The notes below the pieces were generated by a model. It searched no databases, had not been told where the DNA came from, and saw only the letters and a program-made list of their open reading frames with translations. From Arthrobacter sp. ok362 (GTDB lineage: Bacteria; Actinomycetota; Actinomycetes; Actinomycetales; Micrococcaceae): 64,000 nt of DNA. The translations under genes and the position numbers were made by a program. Of the stretch, positions 11,061-19,475 are shown in pieces. Where the stretch lies: positions 186,001 to 250,000 of the forward strand of contig NZ_FNGC01000004.1 in NCBI RefSeq assembly GCF_900102785.1, in the 5' to 3' direction. Position 1 is the first letter of the stretch. Each line of letters begins with the position of its first letter.

Positions 11061-11896
11061 CGACGGCCGCCGTCAAAGGGCTCATCGCGAAGCGGATCAG
11101 CCGGCCGCAAGGGCTCGCCGGCAAGAGGCCCTGAGGCCCGGAGGCCCGGCCCGGCGTCCCCGAGTGGATCGGTAGCGCCCAACTCGGAGTCCAGCGGATT
11201 CGGAGGGTAGGTGTCCGCAAAGCCCGCCGTCGTGGTTTGCGGAGCCGGCATCTGCACCGGCGGCGGCGGAACCGCTACCCCGGTGTCGGGGATCCGCCCG
11301 GCGGCGGACGTTCCGGTAGCGGTGGTGCCCGTCGTTTCGGGGGCCCCGGTGCTCAGGCTGCGGCTCAGACGTCCGGCCAGTACACCGGCTCCGGCCGCGA
11401 GCAAGAGGAACGTGCCCGGGCGCTGGCGGGCAAAGGATTTTACCTCGGTCAGGAGCGAACCCGGGTCCCGACGATCGAGCCAGGACGCAACAGCGGAGGA
11501 CCGCTCTGCGGCTTGGCGGACGAGGTCGGTGGCCACGCCGGGCTGATCGGAGGCAGCGGCCATGGAATGGAGTTCGCCGGCGACGGATCTCAGGCCTTCG
11601 GCAACTTTCTGCTGCTGGGTTCCTGCCTGATCGGTGAGATCAGACTTGGCCTGGTGCAGCAGGTCCCGGGCATTGGTCTTGACCTCGGCGGCGACGTTGA
11701 CTGCCTCCGTCTTGGCCGTTTCCGCGACATTCTGCGCCGCGTCTGCGGCGTGGCGCTTTACGTCCGCCGCTTCCTCCTTGGCTGCCTCCGATTTAGAGGC
11801 AGAGCTTTGGGCACCTTCAGCGGGCACCACCCCGACTTGGGCGTACTCGTCAGTGGAAGCCGGGGGTGTTGTCTGGGCCCATGGGTTCTCTGTCAT
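11057..11896 (-). CDS. Helical, Pro-tailed hypothetical membrane-associated protein
   Basis: A 279-aa protein of no family I can name. Residues 30-120 form a charged Ala/Glu/Lys helix with LEA-like heptads (AADVKRHAADAAQNVAETAKTE); residues 160-180 are hydrophobic (PGTFLLLAAGAGVLAGRLSRS); residues 185-279 are a disordered Pro/Gly/Thr tail. The architecture (helix, one TM, disordered tail) matches the proteins that usually accompany DUF3618/holin pairs. It is first in the operon and divergent from the MarR gene across a 302-bp region full of repeats. Confidence 0.7.
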   Translation of the reverse strand: MTENPWAQTTPPASTDEYAQVGVVPAEGAQSSASKSEAAKEEAADVKRHAADAAQNVAETAKTEAVNVAAEVKTNARDLLHQAKSDLTDQAGTQQQKVAEGLRSVAGELHSMAAASDQPGVATDLVRQAAERSSAVASWLDRRDPGSLLTEVKSFARQRPGTFLLLAAGAGVLAGRLSRSLSTGAPETTGTTATGTSAAGRIPDTGVAVPPPPVQMPAPQTTTAGFADTYPPNPLDSELGATDPLGDAGPGLRASGPLAGEPLRPADPLRDEPFDGGRR

Positions 11897-11953
11897 CGTT
11901 GCTCTCTTTCAGGAATGGTCCGCTTGGGATCGTGGCTGGCGGTTCCGGATGAA

Positions 11954-11988
11954 TTAGTAAGCACGGTTACTAACTAAATAGTAAGCAC
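11954..11988. promoter_or_regulatory. Candidate MarR operator A (inverted and direct repeats)
   Basis: TTAGTAA (11954-11960) and TTACTAA (11967-11973) form a 7-bp inverted repeat, and TAGTAAGCAC occurs twice (11955-11964 and 11979-11988), 24 bp apart. This AT-rich cluster lies 58-92 bp upstream of the helical-protein gene. The same TAGTAAGCA core recurs in operator B. Confidence 0.6.
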
Positions 11989-12077
11989 ACTTTCTATATG
12001 TTCCGCAAGGCCTTCGCCGAAATCAGACGGGAGGCGAACCGCAAACAGCGTGCGGCGCGGGCTTCCTGCATGAAAAA

Positions 12078-12116
12078 TAGTAAGCATGCTTGCAAAATGG
12101 ATGCAAGGCATGCTTA
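12078..12116. promoter_or_regulatory. Candidate MarR operator B (long palindrome)
   Basis: TAAGCATGCTTGCA (12081-12094) and TGCAAGGCATGCTTA (12102-12116) form an almost perfect inverted repeat with one bulged base. It contains the TAGTAAGCA core (12078-12086) seen twice in operator A. It lies 83-121 bp upstream of the marR-like GTG, as expected of an autoregulated divergent promoter region. Confidence 0.6.
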
Positions 12117-12198
12117 GTGTGGAGGTGGACGTCGGCCCATATTGGCGCCGTCCCCGACAACGTGATTTCGTTGCCACCCAATCAGGAAGGCTCTCTTC

Positions 12199-12690
12199 GT
12201 GATCCTCGCCCCTGAGCCCCACGCCTGGGACGGTTACCGGCTTCTGACCGCAGCGGCCCGTCTAGTCCAGCGTCTCCACGACGACGCCCTGGCACCGTTG
12301 GGGCTGACGCGTGCCGCCGTCATCGCCTTGGAAGCCGTGGCACCCGGCCCCATGTACCAGGAACAGCTCGCCGCAAAGGTTCACGTACAGAGCCAGACCC
12401 TCGGGCGCGTCCTCGCTCGGCTGGAAGAGGGAGGTCTGGTCACGAGGACACGAAACCCAGCTGACCGACGCCAATTTCAAGTCCAGATAACCGACGCCGG
12501 AAATGACGCCCTGCGAGCGGCCCGCCAGGCCGAGAGAGCTGCCGTCCCCGCGGATTTCGACGGGTGGGAGACCCTGTCGGAACAACTCGCCCGGTTCGTG
12601 GATTTCTTCCAGACCCCCCAGCCCAGGACGACTCCAGGCGCCGGCGCCCCTCCGGCGCCCAAACCAGACCCGGCAGCTCCAAGGGACTAG
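12199..12690 (+). CDS. MarR family transcriptional regulator
   Basis: A 163-aa winged-helix repressor: LTAAARLVQRLHDDALAPLGLTRAAVIALEAV (dimer helix and wing entry), then the recognition region YQEQLAAKVHVQSQTLGRVLARLEEGGLVTRTRNPADRRQ (about 53-92), whose NPxDRR wing is a MarR signature. The 30-residue Pro-rich C-terminal tail is unusual. The GTG at 12199 follows AGGAAGG. It is divergent from the envelope-stress operon, which it probably represses through the TAGTAAGCA sites. The ligand is unknown. Confidence 0.88.
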   Translation: MILAPEPHAWDGYRLLTAAARLVQRLHDDALAPLGLTRAAVIALEAVAPGPMYQEQLAAKVHVQSQTLGRVLARLEEGGLVTRTRNPADRRQFQVQITDAGNDALRAARQAERAAVPADFDGWETLSEQLARFVDFFQTPQPRTTPGAGAPPAPKPDPAAPRD

Positions 12691-12885
12691 ACTCCTGCGC
12701 TCGGATCCCGTCCTACCTGCCACCCGTCGCCCATGGCCAGTCGACGCAACCATTACAGGCAGAGCCGCGAGGGACGAGGCTCGACAGCAGGCCGCGACAC
12801 CGGGTATTGCACGACACTACGCATGCTGATTAAATCGCGGTTACGGCCGCATTCTACGACCGGACTACCGAAAGGAAGTACAGCA

Positions 12886-13152
12886 ATGGGCATTCTTGCA
12901 TTCCTCATTCTCGGCCTTATCGCAGGAGCTCTCGCCAAGGCGGTCCTTCCCGGCCGGCAGGGAGGCGGCTGGGTCATCACACTCGTTCTTGGCGTCGTGG
13001 GCGCAATCCTCGGCGGCTGGATCGGTTCATTGATCTTCGGCGGAGGGCTCGGTGACTTCTTTGACCTGCGAACCTGGCTCCTCGCCATCCTCGGGTCCGT
13101 TATTGTGCTCGTGATCTATGGCGCCGTTGCCGGCCGCAGAACCAGGGCATAG
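12886..13152 (+). CDS. GlsB/YeaQ/YmgE family stress membrane protein
   Basis: An 88-aa integral membrane protein with three hydrophobic segments: GILAFLILGLIAGALAKAVLPG (the transglycosylase-associated protein signature), WVITLVLGVVGAILGGWIGSLIF, and WLLAILGSVIVLVIYGAVAG. Length and order match the GlsB/YeaQ/YmgE family, which is linked to general stress. AAAGGAAG precedes the ATG. Its presence just downstream of the MarR gene extends the envelope-stress grouping. Confidence 0.9.
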   Translation: MGILAFLILGLIAGALAKAVLPGRQGGGWVITLVLGVVGAILGGWIGSLIFGGGLGDFFDLRTWLLAILGSVIVLVIYGAVAGRRTRA

Positions 13153-13566
13153 AGCCCTCGCATGCATGATCATCCCGTGAGGGCGGTCTGCGATTTCTGT
13201 TAGACGGCTGCTGGCCGGTGCTGTGACACCCCGGGAAGCAACGCCCGGGGTGCTCAGCCCGAACCTGCCGGAGGCACACACTGAATGAGGCCCAGGACCA
13301 TGACCGGCCCCGCTGCCCGCAACACTTCGTCGAGCGCAGGCTCCGGAGGCGCCCCGGGGGCAGGTCCTTAAGGGGGCCGTCGTCACCTTCGCCTTACTAT
13401 GCGAACGGCGCCGACGCCGAATCGCGCATCTTGACCGGGCGGCAGAAAACGGGGTGCGCGCCACGCTGATCGGCGTCCCCGGTACACCGGCGAAGCGGCC
13501 GAAGTCGCCGCTCCGCGCGCCCGGCACCACGGTGACCAGAGATGCAAAATCAGCAAGGAGATGGAC
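13153..13566. other. Intergenic region upstream of hsp20
   Basis: 414 bp without a supportable gene. It holds one strong hairpin at 13227-13252 and presumably the promoter of the hsp20 gene. I found neither a CIRCE nor a HAIR (CTTGAGT) element. Confidence 0.4.
13227..13252 (+). terminator. GC-rich hairpin after GlsB-family gene
   Basis: CACCCCGGG (13227-13235) and CCCGGGGTG (13244-13252) pair perfectly over an 8-nt loop, 75 bp past the stop at 13152. It lacks a T-tract, but such terminators are common in actinobacteria. Confidence 0.5.
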
Positions 13567-14013
13567 ATGGAAAACTTATTCCGCCGCACCGGCATCGACG
13601 TGCCCGAACCAGTCCGGCGCTTCCTGCAAGGTGAGACAGATACCTGGCTCAGAGTCGAGGAATACCGGGACGGAAGCACCTTGGTCATCAGAACCGATAT
13701 CCCCGGCATCGACCCCGACAATGACATCGATATCACCGTCACCGACGGCACCTTGCACATTGCTGCCCGGCGCACGGAACCAGCCCACAAGGATCAACCG
13801 GGTTACCGGAGCGAAGTGCGCTACGGCGAATTTTCGCGCGGCATCCCGCTGCCCCGCGGGGCCAACCCCGAGGCTGTTGAGGCCAGCTACGTCGACGGTG
13901 TCCTCGAGATCCGTGCCCAGCTCCCGGAGCAGTCCGGAACGTCCGCCACGAAAGTCCACGTCTCCCGTGGTGGAAGCCAGTCACCGGAAGCACCCGAAAA
14001 CTACGTGACCTGA
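13567..14013 (+). CDS. Hsp20/alpha-crystallin small heat shock protein
   Basis: A 148-aa small heat shock protein, an ATP-independent holdase. The alpha-crystallin domain runs from about 25 to 120: LRVEEYRDGSTLVIRTDIPGID, DIDITVTDGTLHIAARR, the YGEFSRGIPLPRGAN block, and the VLEIRAQLPE strand before a short tail. Two in-frame ATGs exist; AAGGAG (13555-13560) touches the first (13561) but sits 6 nt from the second, so 13567 is chosen. It is first of a cluster with a hypothetical protein and a dikinase-like enzyme. Confidence 0.92.
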   Translation: MENLFRRTGIDVPEPVRRFLQGETDTWLRVEEYRDGSTLVIRTDIPGIDPDNDIDITVTDGTLHIAARRTEPAHKDQPGYRSEVRYGEFSRGIPLPRGANPEAVEASYVDGVLEIRAQLPEQSGTSATKVHVSRGGSQSPEAPENYVT

Positions 14014-14040
14014 CCGGCAGGACAGAGCGGGAACGACCAG

Positions 14041-14388
14041 ATGACAATCAAGCTCAACAACGCGGCGCTGCGGCATGCCCGGCGGCTGATCAAGGACACA
14101 AGGATCGCCCGGGATACCCGGGGCGACTGGAGCGAGCACGCCCCCGACACCGACCAGGAAAACGCGTTCATCGACCAGCACGGCTACACCGAGTACGGCA
14201 CGTGGCATCTGGGCGAAGACACCGAGAAAACAGCCGACACCAAGGGACGTTACAGCTTTCCCTTTGGGGATTTCCGGCGGCTGCACCGCTGCGCGATTCT
14301 TGCCATCGAGAACCGGGCCGCCCAGAACGACCACGATGACATCGCCAAAGCAGCGAAGTCCCTCCTCGACGAACTCGACAAGGACTAA
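14041..14388 (+). CDS. Hypothetical 115-aa protein downstream of hsp20
   Basis: A soluble, charged protein (115 aa) with a basic N-terminal helix (NNAALRHARRLIKDTRIARDTRGDW), a middle HGYTEYGTWHLGEDTEKTADTKGRYSFPFGDF-like segment (residues about 47-80) and a C-terminal acidic helix. I recognise no family by name, but the GTWHLG and YSFPFGDF blocks look like a conserved domain. It is 27 bp after hsp20 and 108 bp before the PEP-utilising enzyme, all on the same strand. Confidence 0.7.
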   Translation: MTIKLNNAALRHARRLIKDTRIARDTRGDWSEHAPDTDQENAFIDQHGYTEYGTWHLGEDTEKTADTKGRYSFPFGDFRRLHRCAILAIENRAAQNDHDDIAKAAKSLLDELDKD

Positions 14389-14496
14389 GGCTGGCCGCCC
14401 GGTGCAGCTATGGCCTCTTGCCTGTTGCAGTGCCAGTATGTTGGGAATCAGGCTCAATCACGGCACCCCGGCTCCGGGCAGAAAGGACGCACGGTC

Positions 14497-17163
14497 ATGA
14501 CCTACATCAACAACTTCGGCGATGTGGGACAAGGCGACGTCGCTGTGGCCGGCGGCAAGGGCGTCGGATTGGGCGGTCTCATCCGGGCTGGGCTGCCGGT
14601 TCCTCCAGGGTTTGTCCTGAACACCGCAGCCTACGCGGATTTTGTGGCTGCCAACGAGCTCGAGGCCGGCATCCGTGAGCTGGCCGAGCTGTCGCCGCTG
14701 GCGGCGCCACAAGACTACGAGGATGCCTCGAAGCGGATCCGCGCCCTGTTCTCCGACGGCACCATGCCGGCAGTGATCGCAGCCGAACTCGGCGTTGCTT
14801 ATGGGCGCCTGGGCAAGGGGGATTCGGCCGTGGCAGTGCGCTCCTCTGCCACGGCCGAGGACCTCGCCTCGGCCAGCTTCGCCGGGCAACAGGAAACCTA
14901 CCTTAACGTCCGCGGGACGGAGGCCCTGGCCGCGGCCGTCACCGATTGCTGGGCTTCCCTGTGGACGGCTCGTGCCATGGCCTATCGGGCCCGTGAGGGC
15001 ATCGGGCCGGACGCGGTACGCCTCGCGGTAGTGGTCCAACAGATGGTGGAGGCCGAGGCGGCCGGGGTCATGTTCACCACCAATCCGGCTAACGGGCGCC
15101 GCGACCAGATCGTGATCAGTGCCGCGTGGGGTCTGGGCGAGTCCGTGGTCAGCGGTACCGTGACCACGGATGACGTCGTCGTCGAGGCAGGCACGGGCCG
15201 GGTGCTGTCTCGCCGCACGGCTGCCAAGGAGGTCATGACGGTCTATGCGGACCACGGCACGCGGGAGCAGGCGGTGCCGGCGGCGCGCCGTCGTCAGCCC
15301 GTCCTGGATAACCAGGCGGCGGCCGCGCTGGCCGGCTATGGGACACGGATTACTGATCATTTCGGGGCGCCGCAGGACATCGAGTGGGCACAAGCCGGCG
15401 GCGAATTCTTCATCCTTCAATCCCGGCCGGTCACGGCACTGCCTGAGCCGACGGCTGACACCCCGGATGTCTGGACGGTGCCCTACCCGAAGGGGCTCTA
15501 CTTCCGGGCGAGCATAGTGGAACAGTTGCCCGACCCGCTCTCGCCGCTGTTCGCAGACCTTATTGACGGCTCCGTGGCCCGTTCGTTGCGGGCCCTGATG
15601 GCCGAGGCCGTCGGCAAGAACGTCATCCGCGATGACGACGTGGGACTGCCCACCATTAATGGCTACGCCTATTACTACTACCGCACCTCGGGAATGTGGC
15701 GGGTGATGGGCAAGTCGCTGACCGCAGTACGGGCGCTGGTCCGCGGCAAGGCGCACATGGGAGTGGCCGGCTGGCGGGAATTTTCGCATCCCCGCTACGA
15801 GCAGGTGATCAAGGACTGGTCCGCGACGCCCGTCGAGGAGCTTTCCGGCGAGGAACTGTTCGACGGCGCGCAGGCGTTGCTGGACGCCGGCACCGTGTAC
15901 TACACGGCCGTGCAGTCAATCATTCCCATCGCCGCGACAAGCGAAATCTCCTTCCGGACGTACTACGACAGGCTGGTTCGGCGCAACGGAGATCCCCCCG
16001 CCCAGACCTTCCTCCTCGGCTACGACAGCGAACCCATCCGGGCGGAGAAGTCGCTGTACGACCTCGCAGCCTGGGCCCGGGACGTTCCCGGGCTGGCCCC
16101 GGCAATCCTCAACGCACCGACAGCGGCACTCGTCGAGGCGCAGCGCACCGGGGTCCCGCCGGCCGGTGTGGATCAGGCGCTCTGGCAGCAATGGCATCCC
16201 CGCTTCCGGGATCACCTCGACCGGTTCGGCCATGCGGTCTACAACCTCGACTTCGTCAGCCCGTTACCGGCCGACGATCCCTCGACCCTGCTGGGGACGG
16301 TGAAGTTTTACCTGCGGGGACAGGGCAATGACCCACACGAGCGCCAGCGGCTGTCGGCCGAGCGCAGGGAGAACCAAACCAACCAAGCGATCACCCGGCT
16401 CGGACCGAAGCGCAAGGCCGCGTTCCTCCGGTTGCTCCGGTGGGCTCAGAACGCCGCGCCGATCCGCGAGGACGCCTTGGCCGACGTCGGTCTGGCCTGG
16501 CCGCTGCTGCGGCGCATGCTGCTCGAGCTCGGACGACGGCTGGTTGACTCCGCCGTCATCGCCGAGGCCGCCGACGTGTTCTGGCTGCGCCGCCATGAGC
16601 TGCAAAGCGCCGTCGAGTTCGGCCTCGCCGCGCCGGGCGCACCCGCGGCAGTGGCAATTACCGGAGCCGACAGGCCCGTCCGCGCCGACGCCGTCGAGGA
16701 GCGCAAGATGCTCTGGCGAGGCCAAGCCAAGGCCGCTGCCCCGCAAATGCTCCCGGAAAGCCGGTGGATGGAGGGGGCCTTCGGGAAAATGATGCCCGCA
16801 GGCTCTCAGGACCAGCCCGGCGACATCATCAAAGGCGTCGGCGCCAGCGCGGGCCGGGTCACCGCTCCGGCCCGAGTCCTGAGGGGACCCCAGGATTTCG
16901 CCCTGATGGTGCCAGGCGACGTCCTGGTCGCCCGCATCACCACTCCGGCATGGACCTCGCTGTTCGCGATGGCCTCCGCCGTGGTCACCGACGTCGGCGG
17001 TCCGTTGAGCCACAGTTCGATCGTGGCCCGCGAGTACGGCATCCCGGCCGTGCTCGGCACCGGGGTGGCCACCCATCGGCTCACCAGCGGCCAGCGGATC
17101 CGCGTGGACGGCGACGCCGGCACCGTCACGATGGAGGATCCGGCCGCTACGCCGGGGCCGTGA
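14497..17163 (+). CDS. PEP/pyruvate-binding dikinase, rifampicin phosphotransferase-like
   Basis: An 888-aa enzyme with the three-part layout of rifampicin phosphotransferase and PEP synthase: ATP-grasp domain (about 1-320; GGKGVGLGGLIRAGLPVPPGF, AVRSSATAEDLASASFAGQQ, AGVMFTTNP), central substrate-binding region (about 330-750), and a swivelling phospho-His domain (about 785-885) with GGPLSHSSIVARE, where H839 is the phosphocarrier. It lacks the C-terminal TIM barrel that binds PEP in true PEP synthase, and the length is close to Rph (about 865 aa). So it more likely moves the beta-phosphate of ATP onto a small molecule; rifampicin is one candidate. The ATG at 14497 follows GAAAGGACG. No rifamycin-associated palindrome (RAE) is seen upstream. 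Confidence 0.85.
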   Translation: MTYINNFGDVGQGDVAVAGGKGVGLGGLIRAGLPVPPGFVLNTAAYADFVAANELEAGIRELAELSPLAAPQDYEDASKRIRALFSDGTMPAVIAAELGVAYGRLGKGDSAVAVRSSATAEDLASASFAGQQETYLNVRGTEALAAAVTDCWASLWTARAMAYRAREGIGPDAVRLAVVVQQMVEAEAAGVMFTTNPANGRRDQIVISAAWGLGESVVSGTVTTDDVVVEAGTGRVLSRRTAAKEVMTVYADHGTREQAVPAARRRQPVLDNQAAAALAGYGTRITDHFGAPQDIEWAQAGGEFFILQSRPVTALPEPTADTPDVWTVPYPKGLYFRASIVEQLPDPLSPLFADLIDGSVARSLRALMAEAVGKNVIRDDDVGLPTINGYAYYYYRTSGMWRVMGKSLTAVRALVRGKAHMGVAGWREFSHPRYEQVIKDWSATPVEELSGEELFDGAQALLDAGTVYYTAVQSIIPIAATSEISFRTYYDRLVRRNGDPPAQTFLLGYDSEPIRAEKSLYDLAAWARDVPGLAPAILNAPTAALVEAQRTGVPPAGVDQALWQQWHPRFRDHLDRFGHAVYNLDFVSPLPADDPSTLLGTVKFYLRGQGNDPHERQRLSAERRENQTNQAITRLGPKRKAAFLRLLRWAQNAAPIREDALADVGLAWPLLRRMLLELGRRLVDSAVIAEAADVFWLRRHELQSAVEFGLAAPGAPAAVAITGADRPVRADAVEERKMLWRGQAKAAAPQMLPESRWMEGAFGKMMPAGSQDQPGDIIKGVGASAGRVTAPARVLRGPQDFALMVPGDVLVARITTPAWTSLFAMASAVVTDVGGPLSHSSIVAREYGIPAVLGTGVATHRLTSGQRIRVDGDAGTVTMEDPAATPGP

Positions 17164-17506
17164 AGACGGGCGGCCTTCAGAACGCTCCTGCAGCCGGCTT
17201 GCCTGCTGGAAGCGCCTACAACCAGTCCCCGAATACCTTTGGCATCCGGCAGCTGCAAGAGGGACGTCAGGTCACGGGCGAACGTTGCCGGATGGCTCTC
17301 ATAGTCGTCTTCCAGGAACAGCAGCCACCGTCCAGGGCCGGCATGTACGGCGTCCCCTGAAGCAGATGAGCGTGCAAAGGTTGCCGCCGACGACACGGCC
17401 GGACGCCTTGCCCGGCTGGCGGCCCTCCCCCGCTCCCCCGCCATGGTCACGCCCCGGAGGGAGTGATCTGGACTGCATGGCCGGCGAGGAGCATCGGCGG
17501 TAGATT
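17164..17506. other. Intergenic region, about 340 bp
   Basis: No supportable gene. The minus-strand ORF over 16806-17450 mirrors the dikinase gene and is discounted. No strong terminator is visible. Confidence 0.35.
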
Positions 17507-17512
17507 GTGGGC

Positions 17513-18019
17513 ATGGGACAGACTTCCTCAGGCCGCCGGGATTTGCTCACCGATCGACTCTTAGGCGTGGCGGAGTTCAGCCATGCGCATTGGTTCTTCG
17601 GCAATCTCTATGAGGCCCTCGTCAAAATTCCTCACCGTGTCGCGGCCGCGGAAGCAAGCCGTGAACTCCCCCGCTCGCCCTTTGGAGCGGGCAGCCCCGG
17701 CCGCTACTACGCCCCGATCGCACCGATCAACGCGCCGGCGGCCATCGCCGCCCTCGCGGCAGGCTGGAATCATGCCGACAGCAGGCCATGGCTGATAGTC
17801 GCTGCCGCCAGCTCGACGACAGGTGCGGCCGCCACCGCGTATCTGCTCCGGTCCATCAATCCCGAGCTATTCTTCAGCCCACAACCGCTCAGCGAGACGC
17901 GCCGCAACCCCCTGCTGAAGCGGTGGTACAGGGTCCACGCCCTCAGACTCACAGCCAGCGCCGTTGCCCTGGCCGCCATCCACGAGGCACGAACACTCCG
18001 GCTCAGAAGCCGCGGATAG
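17513..18019 (+). CDS. Hypothetical membrane protein, 168 aa
   Basis: The protein starts with a polar stretch, then hydrophobic segments around INAPAAIAALAAGWN and PWLIVAAASSTTGAAATAYLLR, and a final helix (RLTASAVALAAIHEARTL). The pattern (NLYEALVKIP..., LLKRWYRVHALRL) is reminiscent of small DUF1772-type four-helix membrane proteins, but I cannot assign a family with confidence. A GTG at 17507 is an alternative start. It is followed 33 bp later by the DHFR-like gene. Confidence 0.65.
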   Translation: MGQTSSGRRDLLTDRLLGVAEFSHAHWFFGNLYEALVKIPHRVAAAEASRELPRSPFGAGSPGRYYAPIAPINAPAAIAALAAGWNHADSRPWLIVAAASSTTGAAATAYLLRSINPELFFSPQPLSETRRNPLLKRWYRVHALRLTASAVALAAIHEARTLRLRSRG

Positions 18020-18052
18020 CAGCCAGGCGCCACCGACCTGAAGGAGATCTTC

Positions 18053-18592
18053 ATGGGCAGGCTCACTGTCACCGCTTTCACCACTCTGGACAACGTGGCT
18101 GAGGAGCCCCAGCTCTGGTCTGGCCCGTTCTTCAGCGACGCCACCGTGGCATTCAACGAACAAGTGCTGTCCGTGGCCGACTCGATGCTGCTCGGCCGGG
18201 TCACGTATGACGGTTTCGCCGCCTCCTGGCCGTCGCGATCGGGCGACTTCACCGCCGACAAGTTCAACGCCATGCCGAAGTATGTCGTGTCAACCACCAT
18301 GGACCACGCGGACTGGAACAACAGCACGATTATCGCCGGCGACATACCCGGCCGGGTCCGTGCTCTTCGCGAGCGGGAGAACGTGATCGTTTGGGGAAGC
18401 CCGACGCTCGTCAAGACGCTCATGGACGAGGGTCTCGTCGACGAATACGTTCTGCTGGTCTCCCCCATCGTGCTCGGGCATGGCAAGAAGATGCTGTCGG
18501 AGGACGGAACCCGGCGCACGTTGCGGATTGTCGAACAGCGGCTCCTCGAAGGCGGGATGCTGGCACTCCGGATGGCTCCGGCAGTGCCCTGA
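18053..18592 (+). CDS. Dihydrofolate reductase-family (RibD C-terminal-like) protein
   Basis: A 179-aa DHFR-fold reductase of the RibD C-terminal family (YwjB/YyaP-like). It starts RLTVTAFTTLDNVAE, contains LLGRVTYDGFAASWP (NADPH-contact region), KYVVSTTM, IVWGSPTLVKTLMDEGLVDEYVLLVSPIVLGHGKKML, and ends in a hydrophobic strand. Such proteins are NADPH-dependent reductases of unknown substrate, not resistance DHFRs. AAGGAGAT precedes the ATG. Convergent with the Nif3/CutA-like gene. Confidence 0.88.
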   Translation: MGRLTVTAFTTLDNVAEEPQLWSGPFFSDATVAFNEQVLSVADSMLLGRVTYDGFAASWPSRSGDFTADKFNAMPKYVVSTTMDHADWNNSTIIAGDIPGRVRALRERENVIVWGSPTLVKTLMDEGLVDEYVLLVSPIVLGHGKKMLSEDGTRRTLRIVEQRLLEGGMLALRMAPAVP

Positions 18593-18620
18593 GGCGTATG
18601 CCGATCGGCCGATGGGCTAG

Positions 18621-18983
18621 CTATCCAGTTTGGGTGCTGCGCGGACGTGGGCGCGTTCCGGAAGTAGTGGCATCGACCGGGAAGGTCATGAACGCTGGCG
18701 TCTCGTACGGATGCGCCGACAGCGCGGCGTCGACGACGGCGTTGCGCCGGGAGCGCGGGTAGATCGCCTCGATCCTGGTTTCCGGCGCCTCCTCGGGCAC
18801 ATTGACGGTGCCGATGGTCGGGTTCGCGCCCGGCAGCGGCGTAAAGCGCCCGGTGCCTTCGAGGCTGAAGGAGCAATGCGAGTAGTTGCCCAGCCTGCCC
18901 GCCCCGGCGTCGCCAATGGCCTGTCGGACCGCGTGCGCAGCTTCGGTGGGGACGTAGATGACCAGACAATCCATTGGTTCCAT
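18621..18983 (-). CDS. Nif3/YqfO insert-domain (CutA-like) protein
   Basis: A 120-aa stand-alone version of the CutA-like domain inserted in Nif3/YqfO proteins. Recognisable blocks are MDCLVIYVPTEAAHAVRQAI, GAGRLGNYSHCSFSLEGTGRFTPL-type region (about 28-50), GANPTIG, and RNAVVDAALSAHPYETPAF at the end. The flanking Nif3 metal-binding halves are absent. The role is unknown; CutA-like trimers bind metals or signal nucleotides. Start ATG at 18983; an alternative ATG lies at 18974. Confidence 0.8.
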   Translation of the reverse strand: MEPMDCLVIYVPTEAAHAVRQAIGDAGAGRLGNYSHCSFSLEGTGRFTPLPGANPTIGTVNVPEEAPETRIEAIYPRSRRNAVVDAALSAHPYETPAFMTFPVDATTSGTRPRPRSTQTG

Positions 18984-19475
18984 GGCAGAAAGTCTGCCAC
19001 GCCGCACAGATGGGTAACGGTGCCATACGCCCCCTGGCTCCGCCCTGACGAGGTCACGAAAGCTGCAGCGCCAGAAACCGCAGGCCTGGACCGTGTCCGA
19101 CCTTCCGCTGCTGGATGCGGCCCTCAGCATCAACTACCGAACGCCCGAGGAAGTCATGGCGGAAGCCGAGCCGGTCATCAGGGCGGCCCTTCCGGACGCC
19201 AACGTGCCGACGTCTATCCCTAGCAGCGGCACCCCCGTCGTCCACGGGTCGACGTCGGAGCTAGGCTCGCCATGTCGCGATGACCCGGGCCACCCAGCAA
19301 CTCGTCATCCTCACAACCCCCGATACCCGCCAACGATCATGATCGCCCCCCCGACGACCTCGAGGTGGAGGAACGCTGAGCGGCGCGAAGCGAGGTGCGT
19401 GCGCCGGGCGCCAAGGCGCCAGCTCCGGCTTATCATGGTGATCACGGAACGGAACGCAAGCGGGGGCCGCTTGGC
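18984..19475. other. Intergenic region, about 490 bp
   Basis: A GTG ORF from 19093 encodes a reasonable-looking N-terminus (SDLPLLDAALSINYRTPEEV) for some 50 residues before turning into low-complexity sequence; it could be the remnant of a decayed gene. No other feature is seen. Confidence 0.35.

Noticed and set aside
14389..14496. Rifamycin-associated element upstream of the Rph-like gene
   Set aside because: No long palindrome is present in this gap.
14458..15789. 443-codon minus-strand ORF
   Set aside because: Antisense to the dikinase gene; low-complexity His/Arg/Gly composition.
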